From: Quercus robur
Lineage: Eukaryota; Streptophyta; Magnoliopsida; Fagales; Fagaceae
Assembly (NCBI RefSeq): GCF_932294415.1
Contig: NC_065536.1
Coordinates: 33,476,354 to 33,540,353, forward strand
DNA: 64,000 nucleotides
Direction of reading: 5' to 3'
Shown: positions 35,141-49,546 of the stretch, piece after piece
Position numbering within the stretch: position 1 is the first letter of the stretch
How the letters are laid out: each line of letters starts with the position of its first letter
Notes under the pieces: generated by a model
The model's database searches: none
Seen by the model: the letters and a program-made list of their open reading frames with translations, nothing else
Told to the model about the DNA's origin: nothing
Position numbers and translations under genes: made by a program

Positions 35141-35795
35141 TGTAGAGGGCAAAACTTAGGGCCCAATCCAGTTGGAATAAGACTAGGTTTAGGAAATAGG
35201 CCCAATACAACTAATTTGTAGAGGTGGATGGTCAAGGTCAACCTTTTAAACCTTGGTAGCCTTGGTCTAATAATTTGAGAAAGAGGGTTGGCAAAAATAT
35301 AATTTAAGCTAAGAATTACGCCAAGGAAAAGAGAAATTCTTACTTAATATAGCTGTTTGAATTGCATCTCAACCCTCCACTTGGATGGTCGTTGATCTCT
35401 CCTTAGATACTTATCCCATCACTGCCTTACTGGTGGCAGTAGAGTAGGTTGCAGGTTTTGGGGGCACTATTCAAGGGTCATTCTACCATTAATGCGGCAA
35501 GTTGGGTTGGTATGATGCATTAAATGTGGAGGTGATGGGTGTTTTATCTAGAAGCTTCCCCCTTCCCTTGCCTGCACGCCACAACTTCCTTCCTCAGTCT
35601 TCAACCTTATAGCCTCAATGGTTTGTCTCTAGTCTCTCAAGGAGTATCTGCTCCTCGAGCGAACCTCCCTCCTTGGTTTCCATGACTAGACTATCCTAAT
35701 TGTACAGAGTCTAATTTGATGACTAGTTAGGCCTAGTTGCATCTCGGGTTGATTCCACTCGATGATCCACTTTCTTTGGGCATCCTCCTCCCACA
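35141..35795 (-). repeat. Tat gypsy LTR, unit 1 (655 bp)
   Basis: On the minus strand it begins TGTGGGAGGAGG and ends CCCTCTACA. By orientation it is the 5' LTR; no 3' partner exists in any unit. Its outer end touches AAAACATAGG of unit 2 directly. Confidence 0.8.
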
Positions 35796-36672
35796 AAAAC
35801 ATAGGATTTTATATAGGGATGTCAATAATTTAAACCTGCCCCCATGAGTACCCGCCCCTAATAGGACAGGTTTTGCCCACACCGCAAAGCAAATGGAGCG
35901 GGGATGGGAGTTAACGTTTTCCCCTGAACTCGCCTTGTTTAAATTTTATAAGGCATATATAAGTGCCTTAGCTTCCAAACTATAAATTTACGATGTCTTT
36001 TGATTTTTTTTTTTTTTTTAAGAAGTTTATATTTTAAGGTTTTAAATTTAAATTTTTAAAATTTAAATTGTTGTATTGTTATGTTTGAATGTTTGTATGT
36101 TTTTTTAATACTTGAATTGTTGTATTATTATTCTTTCTTAGAAGGTTTCATAATGTTAGAACTTGTTTTTAGATATTTTTCAAGTATTAAATTAAATTTT
36201 ACTAACTTTTATATAAACAAAATTGAGTGTGGCAGGGGATGGATACCTGCGTGTACCCACTAGAACCGGGCCGGGGAAAGAAATTCCGCCATTAAGTGAG
36301 AGTGGGGGTGGTAGCAAGGAATAGAAAACCCACCATGTAACTCAATGACACAACTCCATGATTGAGTTAACATCTAGTTCGAATTTAATAACTATGATTG
36401 AATGCTATTCAATATATATATATATATGTTCAGACCAAAAGTTAATATATATCTTTCTAGAACAAATGTAAGTTTTAAAAAAAAAATATATATATACAAT
36501 TAATATAATGAATCACATTACAATAACTTTTACACTTATTTCACAATTGGAATAATTCAAAAATTGCCACAATAGAAACAATGAATCACACGCAAAAAAT
36601 ATGACAGACCGGAGGAATAATAGAACAAGAATCTAAACTTAATTGATTCAAGGTATTGAAATTGTGCAAGAA

Positions 36673-38227
<1,555 letters not shown>

Positions 38228-38279
38228 TGAACTAGTTAGATTTGACGAAATAAGAGAGCGAGCTAGCTGCTACTTATGC

Positions 38280-38287
38280 TATATATA
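38280..38287 (-). promoter_or_regulatory. TATA box of peroxidase copy 2
   Basis: TATATATA, 53 bases upstream of the start codon, in the same context as in copies 1 and 3. Confidence 0.65.
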
Positions 38288-38949
38288 AGTTTCAACTTAG
38301 AAGAAAGTGCAATGGAGTGAAGATGGAGAATGAAGCTTAAGGCTCACCAATTTATAGAGAAGTATGGTATGGTACATTAATTATTAGGGTCACTATGCGA
38401 TAACGCGTGGAAGCATCAGCTTTAAGTATGTGACCAATTCTCCTTTGATTGGCGTAAAGTGTCAACGCAATAAACTTAGAAAATTTCCGCATATATCAAA
38501 ATATGGATAAGTCAAAGATGTATACAATTACAATATCAACTCTGAAAGTTCTACTGGATGCTGAGTCTTTGGCCGATTGTAATAAATGAGTAAACCCGAA
38601 AAATTGTTTATAACTCGAAAATATGGTGCGATTTCTGTACGGATGACGATCTGTATGGGAAGAGTGGTGTGTTATTTATATTGACGAGTCAGGCACGAAA
38701 TTTTTACTTATGCGCCGATGCGCTGCCAAATTGTCATTACCCCGTAGCTGCCTCATGGTCAGACAAGGGTGAAAGAAATTCCCATAAATAAAATGTTATT
38801 ACCCATTAAATAAAAAGAGAAAAACATTACATAATAAACTTAAATAAACATTGCATAATAGACCAGATGCGTAGGAATTTATTGATCAACCAAACTAATG
38901 AACATGGCATCTGGTCTGGTTTCTCAAAAAAAAGAAAAGAAAAAAAAAG

Positions 38950-39685
38950 ACAGCAAGAATAGTGGATTCAAGTCTTGAACATTTTCCTTCTCAAAAAATA
39001 AATCTCAAACATTGTCGTTAGAAACATCATAAAATGTCAATGGGTATGAATTAATAAAATAAAAAAGAATTTTTTAATCTTTATTATAAATAACATATTC
39101 ATAGTTTTTTTTTATTGTAATTAGTGTTCTTTCAAAATAATATTTATTTTTTCATAATTTTTTTTTTATTTTTTTATTTTTTTTTATGTTATCATGCCTT
39201 GTTGTCATGACTAACGAATTTTATTTAGTATTTTTTTTTACCAAATTGGGTTGTTCAATATTGTAAATGATTAGTATTTCTTTTTCTTTTTGTTTGCTAT
39301 AATAAACAAAGAGTTAGTTGTGACAAAAATTAGTATTAAAAAGCTAGTAATCCTAATTAAACATATATCCCCAAAAATTTGAATATTTTACAAACATATT
39401 ACATGAGTTAAAAAAGAAGATCATATAGTTAATCCTTCAAGTACATGGCATGATTACATATACAAAAAATATATATATAATTTTAAAATTTAGGAAAAAA
39501 ATAAATATTATTTTGAGAGAACACTAATTACAATAATAATAAAAAACTATAAAGATATTAATTATAATAAAGAGTAAACAAATCTTTTTATTTTATTTTA
39601 TTGATTTACACTAATTGACACTTTATAATGTTTCTAACGAAAATGTTCAAGATTTGAATTCATCATCCTTCTTGTCATAAATTAA
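38950..39685. mobile_element. MITE with long inverted repeats, unit 2
   Basis: Two arms of about 200 bases pair imperfectly (left GGATTCAAGTCTTGAACAT, right its reverse complement with one or two changes; then TTAGAAACAT, AATTAGTGTTCT and AATATTTATTTTTT in inverse order). It is AT-rich, about 0.73 kb and non-coding. The left arm is where the unit 1 deletion starts. Confidence 0.65.
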
Positions 39686-39721
39686 CTATTGAATTCTATT
39701 TATTTATATTCTAACTGTGTG

Positions 39722-39755
<34 letters not shown>

Positions 39756-40276
39756 TTGAAATATCTACTCATTTTAGAATAAATAGTTTTAGTTTCCATT
39801 TCTAAACATAAGATCATCATGTCTTAAGGAGAAGAACTTTTCCTTAAAGGGGAAGTTCAATCCTTGGCACTGGCAACCGTTTTAGCCAGTTTTTGTGGCC
39901 AGAGAGTTGTAATTCAAAGCAATATTTAGCCAAAACACTATAGCTGCATTAAGGGTGTTTTGTATATCCAACATAAACTAAATCCTCAGAGCATTCACAT
40001 TAGTCTCGTCAAATTTTTAGCTAAACTAATCCAAAAAACTTTACTTTTTATAGTTTAGCTATCCATATTTTTTATGTAAAAATATCAGACTCAATACTTT
40101 ATTTCTTTTATAATAAAAATTTTTCTTTAAAGGGAGTGGTGGTCACTTTTTCCATCTTTAGAGATTTTGCTACATATTTAAAAATGCTATTCGAGGAGCC
40201 CAGTTTCCCATATTTGTAAGTTCTCCATGTCTTTCTTAGTCTAGTACTCTTTCTTCTTTATTTTTTATTCCTTAGG
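39686..40276. other. spacer between MITE and antisense ORF, unit 2
   Basis: Contains a long T-run (39724-39752) and AT-rich sequence. A 3' LTR of the gypsy element would be expected here but none similar to 48892-49546 is visible. Just before 40277, a 'gtaagttctcc ... ttccttag' arrangement (40217-40275) could be an intron in the 5' leader of the antisense ORF. Confidence 0.45.
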
Positions 40277-42583
40277 ATGGGTAGATTTGCTAGTTTAGTA
40301 GATACTCCCAAAAAAAGGGAGGCTTTCAAAACTAAGTACCACATCCCTGCCGAGGTCACCATAGAACATTGCGAGCTAGGGGATCAATACACCAAAAGAT
40401 GAACCGAGGACGTAGTTGTCTCGATGATAGCCTTTATAGAAGGCGGGATGAGGATCCCCACGGATAGGGACATGAGGGACTTTCTTATCTTTTTTAGGCT
40501 TTGCCGTACCCAGTGCTCCCCAAACCTCTTTTGGGTAGTGAATAGCGTAGCTCAGTTGAACAAGAAGATGGGTGTCAACCTCTCTCATCACGATATCAAT
40601 TGGGTTTATAGCTGCCAGGATAATAAAGACACGGGGTATTACTTTAGAACTAAGGTCATCGCGGTTAGGTTGAATTCTTGCCTTCTTGAGTCTAACAAGG
40701 GCCTAGACAAGGACTTTTTTCTCATCTCGGGGGAACTGGCATGATGGACTTTACTGCCTCGTCACAGACGAAGTTCCAGGTGGGGTAACTAGGGGTTTAG
40801 TATTGAGACCTTATATATGTTATATTACACTCCTTTTTTTGTGCTCTTCTTTTATGCGTATGTTTGTCTGTCTTTAATATTATTATTTTTCTTGGTTCTT
40901 TTACAAACAAGAACTTCACCGTGAAGAACATCAACCTAGTGAACGTCCTTGACCTCAATAGGATCCTTCGAGGCGAGTTCTTCCTCCATACTGACGGCTA
41001 ACTCTACCCATATCATCCTCGAGTTCACCCCAATCTCTACTCGCTTCCAATCCCCAAAGCACCTCATCAAGGCCAAGAATCCCCGGGTCGCTAGGATTGA
41101 CGTAGAGGTTGAAGGATTTATGACAGGACCTCCTCTCGAAGGAACCTTTCAAGTCAAACTTATTGCTTAACAAGTTGCCCACCTTATTCAGGCCGAGGAG
41201 GAACCCAAACCTTCTAAAGGAGAAGAAGAAGAAGCGGTAGCGAAGTAGCTATCATTTGTTGATCTTGAGGAGGATTTTGGAGTATTCGATCGATTAGACC
41301 TAGCTAAAAGCCCAAAGACCAGCTCAAGAGCTCAGCCTGTTGCATAAGTTAACACCAACCAAAAGTCTGCAGACATACCTGAAAGGATGGTGATCCAGAA
41401 GAGATCCTCTAACCTTCTCACCCTCCTAGAGTCTTACGCAGGAATGGCCCCCTTCGAGGCTCCTCCTGTGGAGGCCTTCAACCCCTATCCCTCCACGGCC
41501 TTCTCTTGCTGAACCCGCCGAGAAGAAAAGAAAAAGGGATAAGAAGCAACATAAAGATCTCGTGAAGGAGGGGGAAATCCAGGACCAACTTCCCCCTAAG
41601 CCAGCTAAAGGAGCCAAGTTTGCTGGGGTTCAACAGAAGAAAAGTGTCTCCGAGGGCTTGAGTTCTGAAGTTGTCACCGAGGGTTCCCGATTGAAACCTA
41701 GAGCTAGATGGTGCCCTTCTCCCTTCGAATGCCTCTATAAGGGATTTTGCTAAGGGGAGGGCCGGTTATGTGGCCAACTCTATGGAGTAGGCACTCCTTC
41801 TTCCCAAGGACATGACCGAGTTGAGGAACCTCAAGAAGCATAAGGTGTTCCTATCCTTCAAAAGGGACTTAGCACTAGTAAGCTTTCAAATCCTAACTCT
41901 TTAGGCCCTTCCCTTGTTACTATGTTTATCTTTTACTAAATAATAAAACTTAAGTTAATCTTTTCCCACTCTTTTCTCCTTGCTAGGCTGTTTAGACATC
42001 TCATGTTGCCAAGGAATGGATGGATCACGCCCTAACTCAGGCTAAAGAAAAGGAGTCAGGGAGGTTTGCAGTCACTAAAGCTCAGGCTTAGGCCAAGAAG
42101 AAGGCCAAGGAGAACCTCATCCGACTGACTAAGTGTGAGAAGGCCAAGAAAAGTGCGAAGGCTGCTGTGGCCAGGTTTGAGAAGCAGGCCTAGGAGCAAT
42201 GCGGTCATCTTTGGAAGGCAGATGAACAATTGTCCCGTGCCAGGGAAAATATTGAAGCCTTAAAAAAAGTGCTAGAAGGCAAACAGGTAAAGCTGGGGAA
42301 GGCTGACAACCGGCCTATGAGCTGGGAAAAAAATGAAATCGAGGCAAAACTTCAAGTTCAACTAAAAGAGGTTAGCCGAAGGTTCTGCCAGCAGTTTTGG
42401 GCTGAGGCTTTGAATGCAGCTGAAGTGAGCCTTTCTTTGGAGCTAAGGAATCCAGAGAAGATCGTTTTTCCTCCTACACTAAGAATTAAAGAGGCTAGCT
42501 CATCTACTTTAGACACTAGCTCATCTATTCCAACTGAAGGTTGGCAAAATGAGGGGGAGGCCAAGAAGGAGGCTGAGAAGTAG
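40277..42583 (+). pseudogene. antisense extra ORF (aORF) of Tat element, unit 2
   Basis: Lies opposite to gag-pol, downstream of pol. It starts MGRFASLVDTPKKREAF, with a body containing IAFIEGGMRIPTDRD and FWVVNSVAQLNKKMG. It is split by introns at about 40785-40911 and 41878-41986 and ends with a Lys/Glu/Ala-rich coiled coil and RRFCQQFWAEALNAAEV. Comparable sense or antisense extra ORFs are known in Tat-lineage elements; their function is unknown. Damage includes an in-frame TGA near 40400, a G-run frameshift near 40730, a TAG at about 41250 present only in this unit, and TAGs in the last exon. A passing resemblance to plant-transposon-protein domains is inference. Confidence 0.72.
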
Positions 42584-42870
42584 GGGTTAGGAAGATAGAA
42601 TTAAGTTATTTTTGTAATAGGACTTGTGACTATACAACTTGCTTTCCTTACAAGATCTCTTGAATTATAATTCCTCATCCAACAATTAATGACAATTGCT
42701 TCTCTCTTTTTCTTTTTTCTTTTTTCTTTTTTTACATGGTAAGTATATGCGATGTACTTTTTATTTTATTATTAGTAGTAGCCAAGGAATAATTGGCCAA
42801 GGCTATCACAAACATCTTAAAGGGCTAGAAACCACTCTAAATCCTAGGTCCTTATGAGGAGTTTAAACAA

Positions 42871-43289
42871 ACCGAGGGTTTTCTTAACTTTATAAAAACT
42901 GATTTAAACAAGGTAGGTGACCTGTGGAGTCGAACTTAGCCGAGGTTTTTCTTAACCCTTTAGCTTAGTCAAGAATTCATTTACCCAAGGCAAGTGACTT
43001 GAGGAGTTGAACCTAGCCGAGGTTCTATTTAATCATTTATTTTAATCAAGAATTAATTTACTCAAGGTAGGTGACCCAAAAAGTCGAGCATTTCCGATGC
43101 TCTATTTAATCCTTTACTTTAATTAGGAATTAATTTACCCAAGACAGGTGAACCGAAGAGTTGAACCTAACCAAGGTACTATTTAATCCTTTACTTTAAG
43201 CAGGAATTAATTTACCCAAGGCAGGTGACTTAAGAAGTCGAACCTAGTCGAGGTTCTATTTAATCCTTTATTTTAATCAAGGATTGATA
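42871..43289. repeat. ~77-bp tandem repeats between aORF and pol, unit 2
   Basis: About 5.4 copies of a ~77-base unit containing 'ctatttaatcctttac', 'aattaatttacccaagg' and 'caggtgac', with 10-20 percent divergence between copies. It lies in the 3' untranslated region of the gypsy element, a position where Tat/Ogre elements often carry such arrays. Confidence 0.85.
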
Positions 43290-43404
43290 GAGGGGCTGGC
43301 CCTTGCTACTCTAGATTTGATTTTAGATCATAATAGGCTTAGTAGTAGTAACACATCAAGAGAAAATTTAAACCCAAAAATAGCATGACTAGCATAAGCT
43401 CTTA

Positions 43405-46400
43405 TTAATAGTAATATCTACGCAAGTTATTTACATTCCATGGCTGAAGGAGTGGGTTTTCGTCTAAGTCCTCCAGGCAATAAGCCCTAGTTCCTACCAT
43501 TAATATGACTCAGTAGGGCCTTTCCCAGTTGGGACCCAGCTTCCCCCATGTAAGGTTTTTCATGTTTCCCACGACTCTTCTCAAGACCAGGTCCCTAGGC
43601 ACGAAGGTTCTTATCTTGATGTCCTTATCATACCCTTGACTGAGTTCTTGTTAGTAATGAGCGAACTTGATGATGGCAACTTCTCTCCTTTCTTCAATCA
43701 TATCTAGGCCGGTAGAGAAGAGTTGCTCATTTCTATTGTTGTTAAATTGGTCGGTCCTCATCGTCTAGAACACCGTCTCCAAAGGGATAACTACCTCAGA
43801 GCCGTACATCATAGAAAAGGGAGTTTCACCTGTCGACCTCTTTGGCATGATGCGATATGCCCATAAAACGTGAGGTAGCTTGTCAACCCACCTACCCTTA
43901 GCCTCATCAAATCTTTTCTTCAAAACATCCACTATAACCTTTTTGGTAGCTTCGACCTATCCGTTGCTTTGTGGGTAGGCTGCCGTGGAATACTTGTTCC
44001 TTATCCCTAAGTTAGAATAGTATCTTCGGAAGGCTTTATTGTCAAATTAGAGTCCGTTATCCGAGATAAGATTGTGTGGCATGCCAAATTTGGTGACAAT
44101 GTTACGATAGAAAAACCTCTTTGCGTCTTGGTCACGGAAGTTAGAGAGGGGTTCTACTTTATCCCATTTTGTGAAATAATCGATCCTGATGAGGAGCCAC
44201 CTTTGGTTTCCAGTTGCCTTTGAGAATGGTCTCACAATGTCTAGTCCCCACTGTGCGAAAAGCTACAGGCTACAAAGAGAGTTAAGGGCCCCTCCTGGCT
44301 AATGGATGTTCGGGGCATACCTCTGGCATTGGTCACTTTTCTTGACGAATTCTTGAGCAGATTTCTGTATGCTGGGCCAATAATACCCTTGAGTTAGAGC
44401 CTTGTGTGACAGAGACCGTCCTCTAGTGTGGCTACCACAAACACCTTCATGAAGTTTTTCCAATTGAGTTTCTACTACCTCAAGATTGACACATAGTAGG
44501 TAAGGCCTGAATAAGAGCGTTTGTACAACTTTTGTTCCTCGGAAAGCCAATACCGTGGTGCTGTCCTCTAAATCTTCTCGGCCTCAGTTCTATCCTCGAG
44601 TAGTGTCCTATACTTAGTGAATGACACCAATGGGTCCATCCAATTTGGATTGACATGTACCGTGTTTACTGTTACTGGAGTATGGTTGTCATGACTAGGA
44701 GTTGTCAAATTTTCCACCATTATTATCCTTGATAGGCTTTCTCCTATGGAAGTGGTCGTGGTTGCTAATGAATCAGCATGAATGTTCTTGCTCTATGGAA
44801 AAGGTTCCAGAGCTGGCCTGTAGCTGTTTAACCTGGCCCAAATATCACTGCATTCTTTGATCCTTGGCCTCAAACTCTCCGCGTGGACCTGCCTCACTAT
44901 CAACCTTAAGTCACAGAAAACACTAACAGATTCCCCCCCCCCCCCCCCCCGAGGTTTTTGACAGAGTTCAAGCCGACCTTGAAGGCTTTGTACTCTACTT
45001 TATTGTTGGTGGCCAAGAAGTCCAATATCAAGGATTTCTCAATAGTGATATGTTCTGGGGAGATCATGACTATTCCGATCCCTGAGCTCCTTTTATTAGC
45101 GACCTCATCCACATACAACTCCTAATATGGAAAAAGCGATGCTACAACAGACATTACTTCTTTGTCTAGCCTACCATACTCTTCGTTCTCTCCCTTCTTT
45201 GCTCCCTCAGTGAACTCTGCCACCAGGTCGGCCAAGACCTGCCCTTTTATGGCTGCCTGAGAGAGATATTTGATGTCAAACGCTATAGAATGGTCCCCCA
45301 CTTCGCCACTCTCCTTGTGAAGTCTGATTTCTAGAGTAGAGCTTACAAGGGTAGTTTAGTAAGGACGATAACTTTGTGGGCTTGGAAATAATGGGGAAGC
45401 TTCTTTGTAGCGTGTATGATGATTAGGATGGCCTTTTCCAAAAGAAGATACCGTGTTTCCGCTTCTTGGAGGAACATACTTACATGATAGACAGGCTTTT
45501 ACACCCCTTCCTCAGTTTGAATCAAAACTAGACTCTTAGCATGGGTTGTGATTGTGACATAGGCATACAAGACTTCCTCTTTTTCGGGTCTAAACAAGAT
45601 TAAGGGGTGAGCCAGATAGCTTTTTAGTTCCTCAAAAGCCTTGTCGCATTCCTTGTTCCAAGCAAAGTCCTTCCATTTATGCAGCAATTGGAAGAATGGT
45701 CTACATCAGTTGGCCGACCAAGATATAAATCTATTTAGAGTGTCTATCATTCCAGTCAGGTGATATACCTCATTCAGATTTTGAGCTGGGTGTAGATTGT
45801 GGATTGCCTTTATCTGATCAAGGTTGACCTCTATTCCTTCGTCGGTAATCATATAACCCAAGAACTTTCCAGATCCTGCCCCGAAGGAACATTTAGAAGC
45901 ATTCAAATGCAGCTTATACTTCCTCAGGACTGAGAAGACCTTGTCCAAGTCTACCAAATGTTTAGATACTTCCTTACTCCTCACCACCATGTCATCTATG
46001 TAGGCCTCCACATTTTTCCCCAATTGAGCTTCGAACATTCTGATCATCGTCCTCTGATAAGTAGATCCAGAGTTCTTCAAACCGAATGACATCACTCAAT
46101 AATGATAATTTCTGGTTGGCGTGAGGAAAGCAGTCTTTTCGTGGTCAGATAATGCTAATGGGATTTGATGATAGCCTTGAAAAGCATCTATAAAGCTCAT
46201 CCGAGGATGGTTGAAGGTTGCATCAACAAGCTGATCGATCCTCGGGACTGGGAAAGGATCATTAGGGCAGGCTCCATTAAGGTCAGTGAAATCCACACAA
46301 ACTCTCCATTTGCCCATCTTCTTCTTGATAACGATGGTGTTAGCCAGCCATTCGAGATAAAAGACCTCCTTGATAGCCCCTACCTTTTTTAGCTTGTTGA

Positions 46401-48831
46401 CCTCTTCTTTCACCGCATCAGCATGCTCCTCAGAGTAATGCCGAGGTTGTTGCTTCCTCGGTGCTACTGCCGAGTTTACGTTTAGGTGATGGCATATAAA
46501 ATCCGGCTTAACCTCCGGGGCTTCATACATACTCCATGCAAAAACATCCAGGTTATTTCTTAGGAAGGCCAACAGTTGAGCCCTCTCGGCTAGTAGTAGT
46601 TATGTCCCTACCTAGAAATACTTCTTGTCCGACCCGAAAAGCAGTTTCTCTAACTCTTCACACTGTACATTGGCTTTCATTATCTCATCTGGGGCCCTAG
46701 CCTTATCAGTCATTGATTACTATGATGTGGGGCTTGGGTCCAAGTAATTAATCTACAATGTTTAATATCTAACAACTGAAACCATGCACTGCCTTGCCAG
46801 AATTTGGCATCCCAGAAATTCATTGACACGCCTTTCCGTTGGGTACTTCGATTTTACATGTAGAGTGGAGGAAACAGCACCTATAGCATGGAGCCAAGGC
46901 CTTGCCAAAATAGTCGTGTAAGGAAAGTAGGCATCCACAACAACGAAGTCCACTTTAACTACCTCATTTCCTGTCTATACTGACAACCTAATCATCCCTT
47001 TAGGGGTCACTATCTTTCTATCAAACCTGACTAAAAGGACATTATATTTTTTGTGGTCCTTAGGCTTTAAACCTAGTTTCTTATACAAGTCAGGGTACAT
47101 GATTTCAGCCCCACTCCCTAGTCTACCATCACTCTTTTCACATCAAAACCCCCTAATTCGGAGTGTGACCACAAGGGCATTGTCATAGGGCTAGAAAGTT
47201 CCCACCTTATCAACCTCGGAGAAGCCCAAGATTGGCTCATCCTTACTCTTCCTCTGTTTGGATTCCCGGTGATCTTCTCCAACCGCACCCTATGGAGAGA
47301 TAGTCATTATCCCGTACGAGGGGGCAATCTCCCTTCTTGGAGAGAAAAAAATGATATTGATGGTCCCTATGGGCGGGCGTGGTGCCATGGCCCTCTTAAG
47401 ACCAGAGCCTAACTGCTCACCCTGCCCAAAAGGTTAATGCATGAACTTCTTCAATTTTCCCGCTTTGATCAACTAATTCAAGAAATCATACAGGGTCCTA
47501 TATTCCTCGGTTGTGTGGCCTCGATCCTGATGATACTAACAATATAGGCTTTGATTTCGTCTGGTGGGATCCTCACCCATCTTGTTCGGCCACTTAAAAT
47601 AGGGCTCATTTTTTATCTTCTCCAACACTCAGTATACAGGCTCCTTGAATATAGAGTTTGTTGCCTGGGTATTGTGCTAGAGTGCTTGGTTGAAAAACTC
47701 TCTCCTCGGCCTACTAAGGCCGAAAAGATTAGGTTGAGGGTCTCTCTGCTCAGGCGTAAATACTTTAGTCTTTCCTTTACCTTGGACTTGGTCATGTTCC
47801 ACCGTTTTATACTACTCTATCATATCCATTGACTAGTGCATATCTTGCACAGGCTTCATAGTAAAGGACTTTCTTAAGTCCGATTTCATAGGGAGCTCCA
47901 CTTTAAAGGTGTGGACCGCCACGTCTTCAAAATCCCCATCAATTTCATTAAAGAGCTCCCAATATCTATCTGAAATTGTCTTTAAGGACTCTCCCTCTCT
48001 CATGGCCATAGAGAGCAAGGAATCCAAAGGTCTGGGAACTCTACTGCACGTAACAAATCTGGCATCAAACGCCCTTGACAATCCTTCGTATGACCTTATG
48101 GACCCTGCTTCCAACCCATCAAACCATCTCAGGGTCGTGGGGCCGAGGCTCAATGAAAAAACCTTACACATGAGGACCTCGTTTATGGAGTGAATGGCCA
48201 TTCTCTATTTGAAATGACTCACATGCTCTACTGGGTCTATTTACCGCTGTAAATTATAAAGGCTGTAAATTATAAAGGGTGGCTGGGTAAAGTGGTGGGG
48301 GAGCTCTACGTCGTAAATATAACCAGTAAACGGTGACCGAGAGATTTGGCGCAAGGCCTTACTCATGGCATCACCCCCCCCCCCCCCAAGTTACCTTAGG
48401 AAGGTGTCCTATTCCTTCTATAAGGGTGCCTTTCTTCCCTCACTGAATGAGAGGGTGCTCCATGAATACTGCTTCGTGGGCTTCTCGTTCTCCTTCTATA
48501 ACTCCGCTCATCTCCTAAGCTAGAGCTTGAGCTTGGTGAAGGGCTTTTATGCTTCCTTATATGCACCCTTTTGACGAAGCCACTGCCACAAATTACGAAC
48601 TTCCATTCTCAAATCAAGCATCTCTTGGTCCCCTAGGGTGTGCCTTGAGGAAATGGAATGGCTTCGACTTATATGTTCAGAGCAAACAGGTGTAGCCCTT
48701 ATGCTAGGAGAATGGGATAGCGGTTGGTCCCTTCTAAGCTCCATATTCACAAAATCCTCCCTGTGTGTGGATCCCACTAACTCCTATCCTTCACTTTAAG
48801 CAACAATTCTACTTTTTCTCGAGTTTGCCAT
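43405..48831 (-). pseudogene. Tat-lineage gypsy gag-pol, unit 2
   Basis: From 48831 down: gag start with early TAA/TAG, gag (47833-48201), protease (46762-46953, ARPWLHAIGA), RT (46096-46572, then 45706-46095 with YIDDMVV), RNase H (44906-45118, YVDEVANKRSSGIGIV), integrase zinc finger (44299-44550, HEGVCGSH ... CQRYA), integrase core (43800-44235, DYFTKW, ISDNG, then SNG-stop-VEATK), and a C-terminal end PWNVNNLRRYY with a natural TAA at 43405-43407. Stops at conserved Arg (TGA before the FGLKN block) and Gln codons are shared with unit 3, so the element was dead before amplification. A C17-18 run at 44935-44950 interrupts RNase H. Confidence 0.93.
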
Positions 48832-48871
48832 TTCTTAATTACTCGAAACTATGAATAGGGATAGATGACCA

Positions 48872-48890
48872 TTCCCACAGGCAACACCAA
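48872..48890 (-). promoter_or_regulatory. gypsy primer binding site remnant, unit 2
   Basis: Same 19-base sequence as at 35121-35139, one base away from the LTR end. Confidence 0.6.
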
Positions 48891-48891
48891 T

Positions 48892-49546
48892 TGTAGAGGG
48901 CAAAACTTAGGGCCCAATCCAGTTGGAATAAGACTAGGTTTAGGAAATAGGCCCAATACAACTAATTTGTAAAGGTGGATGGTCAAGGTCAACATTTTAA
49001 ACCTTGGTAGCCTTGGTCTAATAATTTGAGAAAGAGGGTTGGCAAAAATATAATTTAAGCTAAGAATTACGCCAAGGAAAAGAGAAATTCTTACTTAATA
49101 TAGCTGTTTGAATTGCATCTCAACCCTCCACTTGGATGGTCGTTGATCTCTCCTTAGATACTTATCCCATCACTGCCTTACTGGTAGTAGTAGAGTAGGT
49201 TGCAGGTTTTGGGGGCACTATTCAAGGGTCATTCTACCATTAATGCGGCAAGTTGGGTTGGTATGATGCATTAAATGTGGAGGTGATGGGTGTTTTATCT
49301 AGAAGCTTCCCCCTTCCCTTGCCTGCACGCCACTGCTTCCTTCCTCAGTCTTCAACCTTATAGCCTCAATGGTTTGTCTCTAGTCTCTCAAGGAGTATCT
49401 GCTCCTCGAGCGAGCCTCCCTCCTTGGTTTCCATGACTAGACTATCCTGATTGTACAGAGTCTAATTTGATGACTAGTTAGGCCTAGTTGCATCTTGGGT
49501 TGATTCCACTCGATGATCCACTTTCTTTGGGCATCCTCCTCCCACA
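48892..49546 (-). repeat. Tat gypsy LTR, unit 2 (655 bp)
   Basis: Same length and ends as the LTR of unit 1 (TGTGGGAGGAGG ... CCCTCTACA on the minus strand). It carries more private substitutions than the LTRs of units 1 and 3. Its outer end directly joins unit 3. Confidence 0.8.

Noticed and set aside
39686-40276. A 3' LTR partner for the gypsy element in unit 2
   Set aside because: No stretch matches the 655-bp LTR or shows the TGTGGG/CTACA ends; the element appears to have lost this side before amplification.
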